The position numbers and the translations under genes were made by a program. Positions 44,853 through 57,999 of a stretch of 64,000 nt of DNA are shown here, piece by piece (position 1 is the stretch's first letter; each line of letters opens with the position of its first letter). Source of the DNA: Sialis fuliginosa (lineage: Eukaryota > Arthropoda > Insecta > Megaloptera > Sialidae); the NCBI GenBank assembly GCA_961205875.1, contig OY540810.1:20770001-20834000 (forward strand). The letters are read 5' to 3'. The notes under the pieces were generated by a model, which made no database searches, was not told the DNA's origin, and saw only the letters and a list, made by a program, of their open reading frames with translations.

Positions 44853-45196
44853 TTTATTTTTTATTTTCGCGCTTCGAAAACGTTGATATCTCGAAAAGAT
44901 AGCTTTGTGTAGGATGATGGTTGATACATCAGTGAAAACCACAGTCCAAATATAAAAGTAAAATATGGCTTGCATTTTGAGAAATGCTACACTTAACAAA
45001 ACAGTCGACTAACAAGGTCAACTGCGTTTGACTTTAAAATACCCTAATGCATACAATATTTATAACTTCCATCTATTGTACCATTTGTACCCTGAGCGAT
45101 TCGTCTAGCCTTATTAACAACGGAGACGCTATTAATTTATATACATATATGTAGTTTAACAAAATCACGACGACAAACAAATAATTGTTGTCCATT

Positions 45197-45355
45197 ATGT
45201 GTGAACGCCAGCTGCGGTACTTACTCTGGTATCGAGAATCGTTCGGAACACATGCCCCTATTGTCCAAGCAGCTATGATGTATGACAGCTTAACTTATTT
45301 GTCAGAAAAGGATTTACTTATGAAAGGCATTGTTAAAGTTTACTTAATCAGTTGA
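45197..45355 (+). CDS. Small ORF or exon (candidate)
   Basis: A 52-codon frame from ATG 45197 to TGA 45353-45355, starting MCERQLRYLLWYRESFGTHA and continuing with helical, charged sequence (AAMMYDSLTYLSEKDLLMKG). Its GC content and codon choice stand out from the surrounding AT-rich DNA, and rare-in-noise residues (Trp, Met, Gln, Glu, His, Ala) are well represented. The upstream in-frame stop is at 45182. It could be a terminal or single small exon, or a fragment of a decayed gene. I recognise no family, and 50-codon frames are expected by chance in a window this size, so only base composition argues for it. Confidence 0.22.
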   Translation: MCERQLRYLLWYRESFGTHAPIVQAAMMYDSLTYLSEKDLLMKGIVKVYLIS

Positions 45356-45782
45356 GGGTTCGTGCCTGTAAATTATCTCTTGTCAAATGCAAACTATTAA
45401 TTCTGTTTGAGGTTTTTCTTCTTTAATCTCTGAGTTTGCTGTTTTTCAAGTGGTTGTGTGTGACAAAGAATTAGCTGGTTATTTTTAAAAAGGTGGATAA
45501 TCTATAAACAGATTTTTATCTTTAAATATTGGAGTGCTGTACAGTTACAGTGTACGATAGATGAATCTCTATACTTTTCAGATATTTTTTCCAAATTAAA
45601 TTGTACTTTTTTCGGGTTTCGGGTTTGGGTTCATGTTCAGGTCCCTAGTCTCAGGATAGATATAACAAGAGGTGTAATGAACAAAAAATTTCGAATTTTG
45701 GAATAACATTTGGGGATCGAGTCTTGTTTGTTGTAAAACTAAGGTATATACCAATAATCAGTCCATTCGATCCTCTAGTCTA

Positions 45783-46121
45783 CAGGATGTTTTATAAGCA
45801 AAGTTGTAAAAATAACCAAGAACAAACTACGTATATTTTTTTTGTTATTGACTTTCTGTCATTCTCATCATCTCTAATTTGTCATCAATGTTGAATGAGC
45901 GCAAAACCAAAGTATTAAAAAAATAAGAGAAAATGTTGTTTTTATTATATCGTTCAAAATAAAATGCAATTTATTTAATTTGTATCATTTCTATTTGTTT
46001 AAAAGTTATTTATGAAATTGGGTATGAGGTACCAAAATTATATTTTAAACAACTTTTCTTAGTATTTTTTTTTTCAAATTTTTCTTGGTAATGTTTTCAA
46101 CTTTGCTTATAAAACACCCTG
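45783..46121. mobile_element. TA-flanked mariner-like MITE, 339 bp
   Basis: Ends CAGGATGTTTTATAAGCAAA (45783) and the reverse complement of CAGGGTGTTTTATAAGCAAA (to 46121) continue inverted through GTTGTAAAAATAACCAAG / GTTGAAAACATTACCAAG. TA flanks both sides (45781-45782, 46122-46123). The CAGGGTGTTT wording is typical of mariner-type MITEs. Non-coding. Confidence 0.8.
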
Positions 46122-46129
46122 TAGAAGAC

Positions 46130-46755
46130 CAAATCAAATAATATTTGGTGTACGTTAGTTTTACATCAAGCAGGACTCTAAATGTCATTCTGAAATTCGA
46201 TTCTTTTTATTTTTTTTACACTTCTTGTTACATCTATCCTGGGACCACTTTATATCTCACCGACGGCGATGCGACGTATAGGTATAACATAATATTTTCT
46301 TTACAAAAATCTATACATCTTATTAATTTAATAATAGCAGATACAATACTTAGACAAAAATTTCTACTCGGACGAAAAGTATTAAAATACATATTGTAGG
46401 TATATAGTAGTGTGATTAAACTTTGGGGCATTATTTATTTCCGGAGTTCAATTATAAAAACTATTTTGGAACATAAAATCAATAACATTTATACAAGGCG
46501 ATAGAGTCTTACTCGCCAAGTCGCATTATATACATAAGCGCAGACTTTTCATTTCTCTGAAATTTTCATAATTAGTGTTGAACTCAAGTTTGAGCTGGAC
46601 GCAGGCCGTAAGCGTAAACGATTAAAACATGTAATAAATATGATTTGAAAGAAAAATGAATGTTTATATAGTAATAATTATTTAACTTATTATCTCTTAT
46701 CTTTAAGTTGATAATATTTCAATGAAAAGTTGAAAGAACCATTGATTTTGTTTAA
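46130..46755. other. AT-rich spacer, no gene seen
   Basis: Overlapping opposite-strand frames (46145-46399 plus, 46234-46431 minus) cancel one another as evidence; neither has a domain. Nothing else recognised. Confidence 0.35.
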
Positions 46756-47393
46756 AATTAGGGATGTACCGGAACTGGAATTTTCAATTCCGGCCGGAAT
46801 CGGAATCGCCGGAATTCACAAAAAAAATCCGGCCGGAATTCCGGCCGGAACCGGATTTTTTTTAAAACGTTCTATTTTAATTAATAATAATAATTAAAAC
46901 AATATATGTATGGTTTTTTACATAGATTATCTTAAATTAATATTTTATATGGTATTTCTTAAATAGTATGTAGAGGTGTAGAGTCCTACATTAGGTATTA
47001 ATTTTTACAAATCTTGTAATTTTTACAGCTTTGCAAGATCGATGGTTTTTAATTGTTTGCATATAATACGTTGTTCTTGATCGAATCTAATTACATTTCT
47101 AGTGTCAAATTATAAATGTGATAAATCACAAACAGCATTTAGACATATTCACAATATATGTAGAAGATTGTATAAATTTTTACAGATAAAAGAATGCCTA
47201 CTACTTGAAATTAAAGCACCAATACATTACTATTATAGTGCATGTATCATAAGCAATACTGCATTATCTTAATACTATAATTCAGATATTTTTTGAAGAA
47301 AACATATTAAGGCCTATAGTATTATTAAAAAATTCAGAACAAGTCTTATTTTTATACCATAACAATTGGAAATTTAAAAAAATCTTTGATATA

Positions 47394-48328
47394 CAGGCAG
47401 AGTCATATCAGGTGGAACAAACTTGAACGCTTATTAAGAAAAAAATTCATATAAACATGTGTCCGGAAACTCTTCGTGAGGGAGCTACAGACTCTCAAAG
47501 ATTTTGTCTCAAATTAGTTTTTATTTAATATTTTGAGAACCCATTGTGATACAGTACTTAAATTTGACATCCAGTTTAATATTATACGTGTTATCGATTT
47601 CCAGTTCAAACAATGATTATTTAGACCAGGGATATATCGGGCCAGTCCGACCAGTGGGCCTATTGAGTTAAATCTAGTTTATTTTGTTCTTAATTTTTTT
47701 CCTAAAAAAAAAACAGTTTTTCTCCATGTGGTCGTCCGCCGCCCCTTCTGAACTGGAACCCAGAGCAGTCGCCCAGCCTCCCTCCCTAAACTCAACATTG
47801 CTGTTATAAATTAACAAACTAAGCAAAGAATTTTAATAAATATAAAAATTTTAAACATCAAGTATTCTTTTTTCCAAAGCTTACTTGACTTTTTAATATT
47901 GCACTCGATTGTTGTAGTTTTGGTTGACGCCTAACAAAAATATTTAAATTTTCCATGACAATTGTGATTTTTATTCAATAATGAATAAAATGCGTTGTAT
48001 CTTTGTTATGAGTTGTTTTATTATCGAAAATACGAAAACTTTTGTGATCATTTAAAAAAAAATTGTTCTACGATTTCAAAATTTTCACTCGATCTTTCTT
48101 TTTATAATCGGTTTAGTATTAATACGTGTTTAATACTAAACCGATTATAAAATTTCATAACTATTTCACAATGGGTTCTCAAAATATTATATAAAAACTA
48201 ATTTTAGATAAAAAAAAAAGTCTGTAGCTCTCTCGCGAAAAATTTCCGGACACATGTTTATGAACTTTTTTTCTTGAAATATTTTTCTCGATCAACTGTT
48301 CAAATTTATTCCACCTGATATGACCCTG
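47394..48328. mobile_element. TA-flanked element nested in hAT copy 1
   Basis: Ends CAGGCAGAGTCATATCAGG (47394) and the reverse complement of CAGGGTCATATCAGGTGG (to 48328), with TA on both sides. Arms of about 150 bp pair through ATAAACATGTGTCCGGAAA, GAGAGAGCTACAGACT-like and TTTTGAGAACCCATTGTGA. In the centre is a GC-rich block (GTCCGCCGCCCCTTCTG, AGTCGCCCAGCCTCCCTCC). The same interior occurs in copy 2 at 60809, with its left end deleted, so nesting predates the spread of the composite. 935 bp, Tc1/mariner-type by target site; non-coding. Confidence 0.75.
48102..48150. repeat. Perfect 20-bp-arm hairpin
   Basis: TTATAATCGGTTTAGTATTA and its reverse complement flank the six-base centre ATACGT-like spacer. 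It is kept in the second composite copy (62071-62119) with one mismatch, so it is an inherent part of the nested element. Confidence 0.75.
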
Positions 48329-48474
48329 TATAATTAAACAGTTAAATGTCCGTAATATAATGACATTTTTGTTAATGGAAAATTCGGCCGGAATTTACCA
48401 ATTCCGGCCGGAACCGGAACCGGAATAAAATCGTGAATTCCGGTCGGAATTCCGGTACACCCCTATTTATAATA

Positions 48475-51150
48475 TATTTATTATATAGAAAATTAGGTTA
48501 AAAGTTGAAATTTTTAAACTGTAGATCTGTATCTAAAACCGTTCTTGAGATAAAGTCATTCAAAATTTTAGATTTTTTGAAGTAAAATAACCGGAATTCA
48601 TTTGATATTAGCGTGCCAAAAAATATATAATGATATGTATAATACTTCAAAATTTGGAAAAAAATGGTTCATAAATCGACATAATTACGTGAGAAAAACT
48701 ACAATTCATGAGTTTGCATGATCGAAAAATATAAAAATATAGTTGTTTAAACTATAAAATCATAATCTACTTATAATGTATATAAATTAAAATCAACATA
48801 CACCTATAGCTTCATATACTACCAACTTACAAATACTGAAATCTCACTTGATTTCGCGTACCTATACTGATAATATAAAACATAAATTGTATCAGTCATC
48901 ACATGACTGCAAAAATACTAAACACAGCACATTGCCAACATGTAGCAACAAAAACAAGTAACTATTATTTATTGAACTGATCTAAGCACACGAGTGTACA
49001 TAAAACTATCTACCCCTTATAAAAAATACCGTATTAATAATTACCATAAGATTTCCATGTTGCCGTATTTACGACTACACACAAAATGTCGGATTGAGTC
49101 GTAATTCTTTACTTTACACAACTTCGCGCTAGTAATGTTGGTAATTATTTCAAGAATAATTAATATTTAATGTTGCACGCCTGTATTGTACCGTGGCAAT
49201 GTGAGACTTGGGAGAACGTTTATTATATATATGTGCCATGCCAGTATGTTGTGTGTGCGCGCTCTATGTAATGTGCTAGGAAACAGTGGTACCGAAAATG
49301 TGTAGTGGTAAAGTTTTCAAGTTGAGAACATGTTTTATCATGTTGTTGCTCACTAATTTGTTTTTATTAACATAAATCATGGTTCTTCATAATTATGAGT
49401 ATAATATGTTGAAAAATTCTAGAAATGAAATTTAAACGAAGGTCTCTTTCGCACTTGCGTGCTTCGTCGCATTCACATAGACCAACTTTTTCCATTTTTC
49501 TGGATGTATGAACTGACATATTCCTATGCATTTTAACAATTACGTACTATTTAAATATCAATAAGAACCTACTGGATAAATGGTAAAGTTCTAAATTGCT
49601 TGTGAGACGGTTTGCATCAGCCAAACCATCTATCAATTTTTAAAGCTTCCTTAGGTATGAAAAAAATGTGTCAAAATTGCAAGCGGTAGAAATTGCTTTA
49701 TGCTCCTTATTTTAGCAAGAATTAAAAAAAAATGGTTGGAGTTACTTTGCAACATGGTTGCCTTGACAGACTGTTCATTCCATTTGTGGACAAATTCAAC
49801 CTACCTTTTAAAAAAAATTAATGCTCTGAGCAAAACGACCACTAGCTCTCCGACTAAAAGTTATAATACCAATCAAGGGTTTTTTGCTGTACAGTTCTAG
49901 CTTGTTTGTGCAGTGTACTAAGGAAAAAAATGTATGCCAAGTAAATGTACAGTGCTTCCTCGTATTTAATTCACCAAAGGTAGTTAATTATCAAATAATT
50001 TTAATAAACACCGATAAAGTATTCAGATTATATTAAAAAATATTTATTCGAAATTTTTCTTTTAATACGCGCATGATTATTTATTCATATATTTTAATTT
50101 TTTGACAATTGCAATCTAAATCTACTTTTTTCTGTTATGCAAACGTCAAAATAAAATTTAATATGTAAAGTAACTAGCTATTAAAAAAAAATAAACAAAT
50201 GATGATTTTTTAAAGCAAATTGAGATAAATCTTTGTAAGGGAATATTTTACAACAAACGTTTGGTGTAGTAACCTATATTATAGGAAATTGAATTCTCAA
50301 CAAAAAAAAATCTATTTAATTTTCATGTAATACATATGTGTCGTTTTTAAGATATCTTGAAAAAAGAAATATTTTGGGATGTCATACCTCCCCGTTACAC
50401 ACGATTTTAAAATAGGATTGTCCTTTAAAATGATCACAAAGCTTCTCGTATCTTTGATATTGCTAGGAAGCAATAAAAGGCGAGTTTATTGATTATTTTA
50501 TTTAGGTATTTATAAATATAGATAAAACAATTTTCCTATTTTCTTACAACCTACAAAAATATTAATAGGGAATTTTTATTCAGAAATTTTACAAAAATCA
50601 TTAACATACCCCTGAAATATAACATACTTATAATGTATAAAACAATTTCTTTTATCCTAGTAACATTCTTAATTTTAAAATTACCAAACCATTAAACACA
50701 GAAATAGCCGAGTAAAACATTGCAATTAAAATTACATTAGAAACCCTGATGTTAATGTCTGTATAATATTCGTCTTGGGTAACGTAATCACACGTATGTC
50801 ATATGAATGTTTTCTGGGACAATGCATTGACGAGGTCCCGCACAGGTAGTTATGTCTAGGGTTGTCAAATTTATAATTTGAAAACTAACTTTAAAACTAT
50901 TATTGTAAAGTCTATTAGAATTTGTACGTACCTACATTTCATGTGCATGTATTATTCAATTATATATATTATCAGTGACGTATTATGATATTCGGGGGTC
51001 TCAAGCGGCAAAAAATGTAGTGGCCTCTTATTGTATTGACAAAGCCTAGTTTTTTTATATTAGTTCCAGATTGATAATTCATATATGCTATTTTAAATTT
51101 GAAATCACAATCTACTGACTAACTAATGTTGTCTTGCAGTTCTAATTCAG
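48475..51150. other. AT-rich spacer, no gene seen
   Basis: 48490-48600 may contain a worn reverse fragment of the hAT family at 32080. The 66-codon frame at 49700-49900 has no domain. CAGTGACGTATTATG at 50975 with GGGGGTCTCAAGCGGC resembles a hAT start without a partner. Confidence 0.35.
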
Positions 51151-51154
51151 TTTA

Positions 51155-51292
51155 ATGCCATGTTTACACAAGAGAGACAAAACGGCAACACTGTTTTTTG
51201 ATAAAATAGCAAGAAACCCTATACATTTTTAAATACGAAGTGTTTTAAAAACATCGCGTTGCTGTTTTGTCTTTTTGGTCTAAACACGGCAT
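51155..51292. mobile_element. TA-flanked MITE, 138 bp
   Basis: Ends ATGCCATGTTTACACAAGAG (51155) and the reverse complement of ATGCCGTGTTTAGACCAAAA (to 51292). The inverted similarity continues through GACAAAACRGCAAC, giving arms of about 40 bp. TA on both flanks. Non-coding; superfamily uncertain though the target site fits Tc1/mariner. Confidence 0.75.
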
Positions 51293-51299
51293 TATATGT

Positions 51300-53510
51300 A
51301 TATATGTATATGTACATATAACTATTATTTTTATGTAATTGAATATTTAAAGTATTTTTTTGATAAATTGATTTGATGATACTAGGTCGGTAACTGTCAA
51401 TCCAACAACTAAAACAGTTCCAAAATTACTCAATTACTTTAATACATATTGAATTCTATACAAAAATAAGTTAATTACTTTAATACAAATTTCAGTAAAA
51501 TATCCTTTAAAGGCAAGAATGGTTATTTGATTAGTATATTTATAAATTTATAATTTAAAAAAATAACTATGAATGTAAATAAATCTTTATATTCCGCCAC
51601 CAACAATAAATCATTTCTATCTGTAGCCATGAATTCGTCATTCACTTCCTGTATCAAGTTACAGATGACCATCACAGACAGTCGCAAATGTGAACATGCT
51701 CTCTTCGGGATTCACTCTCATTTATTTAAAGGAAACGTTGAAATATTTGCGATCGTCGAAGGATATGAGACATATCTGGAATTTTTCTACGAGCAGGAAC
51801 TATTTTTAAAAATTCTCTGGGGTTTATAAATGATTTGGGAATATTTCTTTCTTCATTATAATATAATGAAAATAAAACATACTTATGAAAAACTTATAAA
51901 ATCTTATATGTATTTTTTTCATGAATAGTTATTATTATAACATAGTGATTTAGCTATAAGTATAATATATACATTATTATACATACTGTACGTACATTTT
52001 GTTATTAAAAAAAACAATTTTCTCAATTTCTTCAAATTTTAAATGATGTGGTTGACTTTTGATCATTAATAATATCATAAAAGCCCTGCTACCAAGATTT
52101 TCAGATTTTTTCAGCCAGTACCTTATTAATTAATGCCTACATATTGATATCCCAGTCTTAATGTCTAAATAGATATAAAAAATATTAATGTCAGTTAAAA
52201 ATTAATACAATTGAATTTGGTATGTAAGATAGATGCTGGTATTAGTGGACATAGAAGGTAGAAAAGCTTAAAAAGGGTAATTCAGTTGTACCTACGAAAT
52301 TTGTAATTGTAAATAAATAAAATAAAATTTTTTTCTACGCTTTTAAAATAATTTGTTTTTAAAAAATGTGTAGTGATGAATGAATAACTAATATTCCGCC
52401 CCTGGTACCAACCGTCCTTAGTTAATTAATTAACATTAAAATGCTATTAAAAGAAATATCAAACATTTGTTAAATTTGATACGATGATATTTCGGTGCGC
52501 ATTTTTTACGGTGTGTTCTGTTTTCAATGTTAAGTAGCGTGTTATGATTCCTATATCTTTACTTATCTATGGATTATCATCTATTGGTCTCTGAGGATAC
52601 TAGTAATTATATTTATAATGATATTTACGTGAAAAACATACAATACAAAAACTAAGCTTTGAAACATATCATTTTAATTAGTTTTCGATATCCATCAAAG
52701 CCATCATCTCTTATCAAATCAATACCCGTGTAGATACACATCCTTATAATTATGATTTTAATATATTCATACATTTGTCAAACCATTTTGTCAGAGGTAA
52801 GCGGCAAGTACTACTGCCAACAAAGATGGCGATAAAAACAAAAAGACAACTAGTTTATAAAAACTAAACTGATTTGACAATTCAGCGATTCCCGCAACGT
52901 TGAGTGTTTTAATTTTTATGACGTTTTTGAATAATGTCACCGACTCGCAGCCCGTCAACTGAGATTTGGTCAATTTACGTGCAACAGACTGTGAAGGCAC
53001 ATGTTGTTGAGTGCAATGTAGTGTGTTGGGAATTGTGTGGTGGATGTATTATCTACGTACACACGCGGATCTGTTTCTCTGTATCGTTTTACTGCATTGT
53101 TATTATGTATGATTAAAATTGTATTAACGTGTTTAAAAACCATTCATTATATACAAGTTTTTATTGTTTTAATGTTATGTTTACTGCAGAATGATTTCGG
53201 TAAATATAGTGGTGATGGTTTCGGATTATAAAAGGGCATTGTACTGCCTTGAAAAATATTTATTGAAAAATTGGAAAATATATACGCATTTGTACTTTTT
53301 CTCTCACCAGTTTTGGTGAGGATGCTATCCAATGAATAGAGTAATCCGGAAATTTTTGATATACCTTTTTTATTACTTAATTGCAAAGTTTAGGCTAAAA
53401 AAATAATAATAGTATTGAAAAAAATGTTTTTTTATTGCTCAATTTTAAATTATTCAATATTAAAAGTCGTAAAAATGGGCTTGCATTTAAAACGCAACGT
53501 GATTGATTAA
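51300..53510. other. AT-rich spacer with unconvincing frames
   Basis: An 86-codon plus frame (51569-51829) and a 69-codon minus frame (52791-53000; hydrophobic C-terminus FYKLVVFLFLSPSLLAVVLA) have somewhat better composition than background. I recognise no family, they lack promoter or splice context, and I do not call genes. Confidence 0.3.
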
Positions 53511-56500
53511 AGGGTTTGTGACGTCATACATCGTATTCTGTCAACTATATAGAATAACCTTACTTTTAATTTTTTCTTTAAATTCCATTTTCTTTTCCAC
53601 AGTTATAATATTTTTCCAGGAGTTTTGTAAGTTGAATTATTACAACAAGGTATGAAACAATATTTAAAACTTATTATTTTTCATGCGATTTCCATGATTA
53701 TCGTTGACACTTGGATATTTAAACATGGCGCACAATTGGGAGCGTTTGAAAAGTACCTTTTTTAAATTTGATATTTTGGGGTCGGGATAAACTTTTGGAG
53801 TATGAAAAAATGTTCTACAATGTTTTTTTTATCTTTTTCACTAGTTGCTTGAATTAATATATTCCGCAATGTTTCAATTAAAATATCTCGAGAAATAGTT
53901 TTCACCACCATTGATAACTGACTGTACATGTTTTTCAATAATTTCTTTATTTAGTGTTTTTTCCGGGTGGATATCACATCATCGATGTCAAAATCGGTTC
54001 AAGTACAATTAGGATCACCGGAAAAGAGAGTACCAAAATAATAAAGCACCTACATGTTTTTTTTAACTCTTCAATACATAAATAATTATGGTACTTTTGT
54101 CAACATATTGTATTATAATAGGTTACATATTATGTAACCTCAACAAAATTTTACTTGTTTAACTTAGCATCTTATATTAGTCGGAATATCATACGAATAA
54201 AGTTGTTGACATTTTCATCATAGTCAGTTTAGTACTTTTTGAGATAAGCGTTAAAAAACAAACTCACGATTTTTTTTATTATTATTTATAACTGGGTTAC
54301 CCAGCTTATATAGCGCTGCAATATTATAGCTAAAAAATGCTTGGGCTCATCTCAATTATTATCTTTGCGGTCTCTGCTATCTTAATACAAAAGGATACAT
54401 TAATTAAATTAGTAGTTTTTGCGTGATTGAGACACAAACAAAACAAACAAATGGAATTCACTCTAATACTTGCTTCGTTTATGTTCTCCTGTTTGTGTTG
54501 AGGTTTTTCAAAAGTACATATATCAAAAACAATGGATTATTTGTTAAAAATTAATGACATATAAAAAACAGATAAAATCCCATAGATCTATTTGAAGTAT
54601 CGATCATCATTCATTCATTTGAATATTTTTTCAATATTGTTTTAGTTAATTTATACATAACCTTAACGTTTAATATATTATATTATAGTAATTATTATTA
54701 TGAACTACCATTTAATCAAACATTTATAATCATTCTTTGAATATAATATCTTGTATTAATAAAACTATTATGATTATCTATAACAAAGGTTATACGCTTG
54801 ACAAGTTTTTGCATAAAATCAAAATCGATTGTTCGAAGAAATCGTCCTTTCCAAACCAAACCTACTGGATCAACCAGTCGGCGAATGGAGGTACACATAA
54901 CGCTATCTGTCGTTTCAATCTCGGATCAATTAAAAGTATGACAAGTTTGAAACATTGTGTAATAATACTTTAACATCGTTATAATTGACCAAAAGAAAGA
55001 CCGACTGTCCGGATCCGCGATGCTGATCTCAGGGCGTAATTATTTAAATCAATATATGTATTTACTTTATTGATTTACGTTTACTTGTATGCGTGTATAT
55101 AACAATGGCATGTGAAATTTTGATTTATGTTACATGATGCTTACAATTAGATATATTTTTTTTGTATAGATATTTTTTCCAACATATTGTCAAATCTCGA
55201 TCCAAAAACGTATCTGACTTTCGTCTCGTGTACAGCTCTATATTTAAGATAGTACAAAATTCTTATTGTATAAATCTAATTAAAATAAATGCAAACATTA
55301 AGGAAATAACCCGTTAATATTTCTGTTGGTTAACATTTAAATAATTTATTATTTACCTACAATCAAAACTTCTTTAAAATATTTTTTAAAGATTCCTACA
55401 TTAACTCTCTAGACATTCGTTAGTTTTTTATAACAAAAAAATTGTACAAGGGTTGTTATTGAAACTTCTTTATTTAGAACGATGAGGACGCTTGTTTGCA
55501 TTAATAGCTGTTTTATAATTAATTCAGAATTTGTACTGGGATGCCGGAAGACGTTGCCTTAAATAATTAATTTGCAGCACACTGTTTATTTGTGTAAAAA
55601 TAACTCGTAAAACGGTTTCACTATAAATGTTGTCGAAACGAGAAAATTATTATTTTGTAAAAAGTAAATAAAAAAGGATTAATTTTTAATTTAAATTTCT
55701 GCGAAATCGCTATTCCATCAGAATTTTATCAAAAACCCTAAATTGCAACCATTTTTCCTTTTTAATTATTCATAATGATAAAAACAATAAATATTATTAT
55801 TTCTAAAATTATTTCTATATATGTAAAATGGTATCAATTTCTTGAGAAAATAATATTATGTCTAAATATCTTTTTGATTACAAATAACTAACAAAAATTT
55901 GCTTTTGTATTTATCTAATAAAGGTATTTTTGTAATATACATAACGTAAATATATATTTTTACTTATTAGGACTTTCCTTAGACATACAACAAATTAACC
56001 GTTTTAGAGCAAAAGAAAATAACCCCATTTTCTATTTTGAAAAACTCCACTTATATTAGATTTCTGAACCTCACCGATTCTTCACACAATTCCTATAATC
56101 CCGGCTACCATGTTGATATCTAACTTACACAACACTTTCTCCAGATAGTAAACAACCATGAAGGAACTATACATGAAGTGTCTAATCCGGCAAACTATGA
56201 AGAAGATTTTTGGAAAGAGTCGTTTTTATCTAAACAACTTTGAGTACTTAGTATTTTTTTCATCTTATTTTCTCTCAAAGTTTCATAAAATAGTTAGTAA
56301 TAGGTATTCAAATGCTATCGTTTTATCGCTTGCTATTTTTGTCCAGAATCCCGCACATCTGGACCACTTTGCACACGTACAAGTGTTCTATTTGTAAATC
56401 GATTGTTCGCAAGAAGTTTTAAGAAACTCGTACCAACACGACATATATCTTGAGCACCGTATGGGCTCAAGGAGCGTAAACATATGTTCACATTTCCTAC

Positions 56501-56515
56501 GTTGATGCTTTTACA
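53511..56515. other. AT-rich spacer, single CRE site
   Basis: TGACGTCA at 53519-53526 stands alone. Opposed overlapping frames near 54716-54973 and a plus frame at 56158-56397 show no domains. Nothing else recognised. Confidence 0.4.
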
Positions 56516-56519
56516 TATT

Positions 56520-56680
56520 AATTCCGAGAGACGGAAGTGAGGGTCACCGGTGATGCTCCAGGGACGTTCCCTAACACCCCCAGGAACGTACCGCGGGGGC
56601 AGGACAGGGAGGGGTCGACTAATGACTGCGGCATTGCCCAGATGTTTCCATATCGAGTGCGTGTGTATGTGTGTGAGTGT
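56520..56680. other. GC-rich patch, identity unknown
   Basis: GAAGTGAGGGTCACCGGTGA, CCAGGGACGTTCCCTAAC, CCCAGGAACGTACCGCGGG and CAGGGAGGGGTCGACTAATG give about 120 bp of high GC, followed by a GT-rich tract. It includes the inverted words GGGACGTTCCC. Frames of about 70 codons exist on both strands (56518-56730 minus; 56537-56746 plus), a sign of base composition more than coding. Could be an exon, a worn LTR or a transposon end. Confidence 0.25.
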
Positions 56681-57124
56681 CTGTTTTCCAATTTACGGTT
56701 TCGAATGAAGACGTTTGTAATAATTCTCATACGTTCACTGATATAGATACAGATCAGTATACGTTAACCCAGGTATAGGCGCGAATAAACCTCAGTAATT
56801 TTAGCATATATTTATATGCTTGTACCAGAGTAATATAAGCCATAAGAAGCTAAAATTGATATTTTTAAGTAAACTTATACGTTCTCTGAAATACGCTCGA
56901 CAAATCAAGTATTTACGAATAAATTAATCAACATTTAAAAAAATAATAAATACAAAAAAGTGTTTTAACTCATCTGTTTTCAAACTATAATGCTTGGTAG
57001 CCAATTAATGTGACATGTGTTCCTATTTTGTCGAAATGCATCTTGTATTACTTTCCAGAAAATTATAAAAAAAAATCATTGAAAAAATAAAAGAAAATAA
57101 TTTTTACCTTTTCTATAACTAATT

Positions 57125-57460
57125 CATACTGATATAAACGCAAAATTTTCTGTTTGGTACCTTTTAACGGCTAAACCGTTACACCGATTTTGATGAAACT
57201 TGGTAGAGAGATAGCTTGCATCCTAAGAAAGGACATAAGCTATATACTTTGTATGCTAAAAAATTGTATCCCAAAAAATTATTAGATAAAAAATGAGGTG
57301 TAAAAGATATTTGTACGCGCGACCTGTTTTATTGACTATTATAAAAATAAATCTGTATTATCTAACTTTCCTAACCTAAATTCCACGCTAAACATATACA
57401 TGGTATACATCATATTATTTATGTGACGCGAAATAAGTTGCGGGTAACAGCTAGTATGAA
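57125..57460 (+). mobile_element. Helitron-like non-autonomous element
   Basis: Contains AACGGCTAAACCGTTACACC, GATTTTGATGAAACTTGGTA, GAGATAGCTTGCATCC, AAGGACATAAGCTATA and ends GTTGCGGGTAACAGCTAGT with CTAG at 57451-57454. This block order (ACCGATTTTGATGAAATTTGG, AGGACATAGGATA, GCGGGxAACAGCTAG) is the standard layout of abundant insect Helitron derivatives. The 5' end is not sharply visible. Non-coding. Confidence 0.65.
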
Positions 57461-57464
57461 ATAA

Positions 57465-57995
57465 TAAGATTCAGAAATTCTGATATTTTCGTTAAAATCT
57501 CAATTTCGAAAATGTTCATGATCTTCGTACACAAAAGTACAATCTTTAAATTGTAAGGGGAAGCTATAAATAATCTGTTATTGGTACCAGCCATGTAAAT
57601 CTCCAAATAGACCAATCAGAGCACAGCATTTTCTATTTAACAGATGTGTACCAAGCTGTCATCACAAACATACTGATATATGTATAGATAGAAGATATCA
57701 GGCATTATCCTGTGTAACTATTAACATCCTCGAATACAGCGCGCCTACTCTTGGGTTAATGTGTATGTAGGGTGTGGCTGAACGTGAGATTGTATAAGTA
57801 ATTATGTGATAAACAAAATAACATTGATATATTTAATGGGTCCAGTGTTTCTGATTTATTTGTGTATTTTAGATTGTAGAACAAGTTGTTGCCATAGGAT
57901 AAACGTAGAATTTTATGTTTCATGTAGATATGACTTTATGGGATTAAAATTAACATCTTAATATTTAAGCCTACTAATTTGAATTAAATAAATTT
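57465..57995. other. Spacer, no gene seen
   Basis: Contains a CCAAT-box word (ACCAATCAGAGC at 57612) and a short GC-rich word (CAGCGCGCCTACTC) near 57738. No coding signal. Confidence 0.4.
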
Positions 57996-57999
57996 ATAA

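Larger units (their letters stand above)
46759..48465 (+). mobile_element. hAT-like element, copy 1 (nested composite)
   Basis: Ends TAGGGATGTACCGGAACTGG (46759) and the reverse complement of TAGGGGTGTACCGGAATTCC (to 48465), flanked by TTTAAAAT (46751-46758) and TTTATAAT (48466-48473), 7 of 8 identical. The first and last 120 bp are packed with iterated CCGGCCGGAA words, which look like subterminal transposase-binding repeats. The interior (47394-48328) is a separate TA-flanked element. No hAT transposase frame, so non-autonomous. A second copy lies at 60809-62663. Confidence 0.85.

Noticed and set aside
51600-51800. Minus-strand wording (NPEESMFTFATVC, then LDTG) faintly like the proteasome subunit Rpn10 N-terminal region
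   Set aside because: Needs several gaps and crosses stops; spacing between the matching words is wrong. Probably chance; a protein search would settle it.
54845-54890. Reverse complement contains CTGGTTGATCCAGTAG, like the start of 18S rRNA
   Set aside because: Four bases are missing and similarity stops at once on both sides, so it is a chance match.
56518-56746. Opposed 69-70-codon frames in a GC-rich patch
   Set aside because: Frames on both strands at once reflect high GC; no domain on either.
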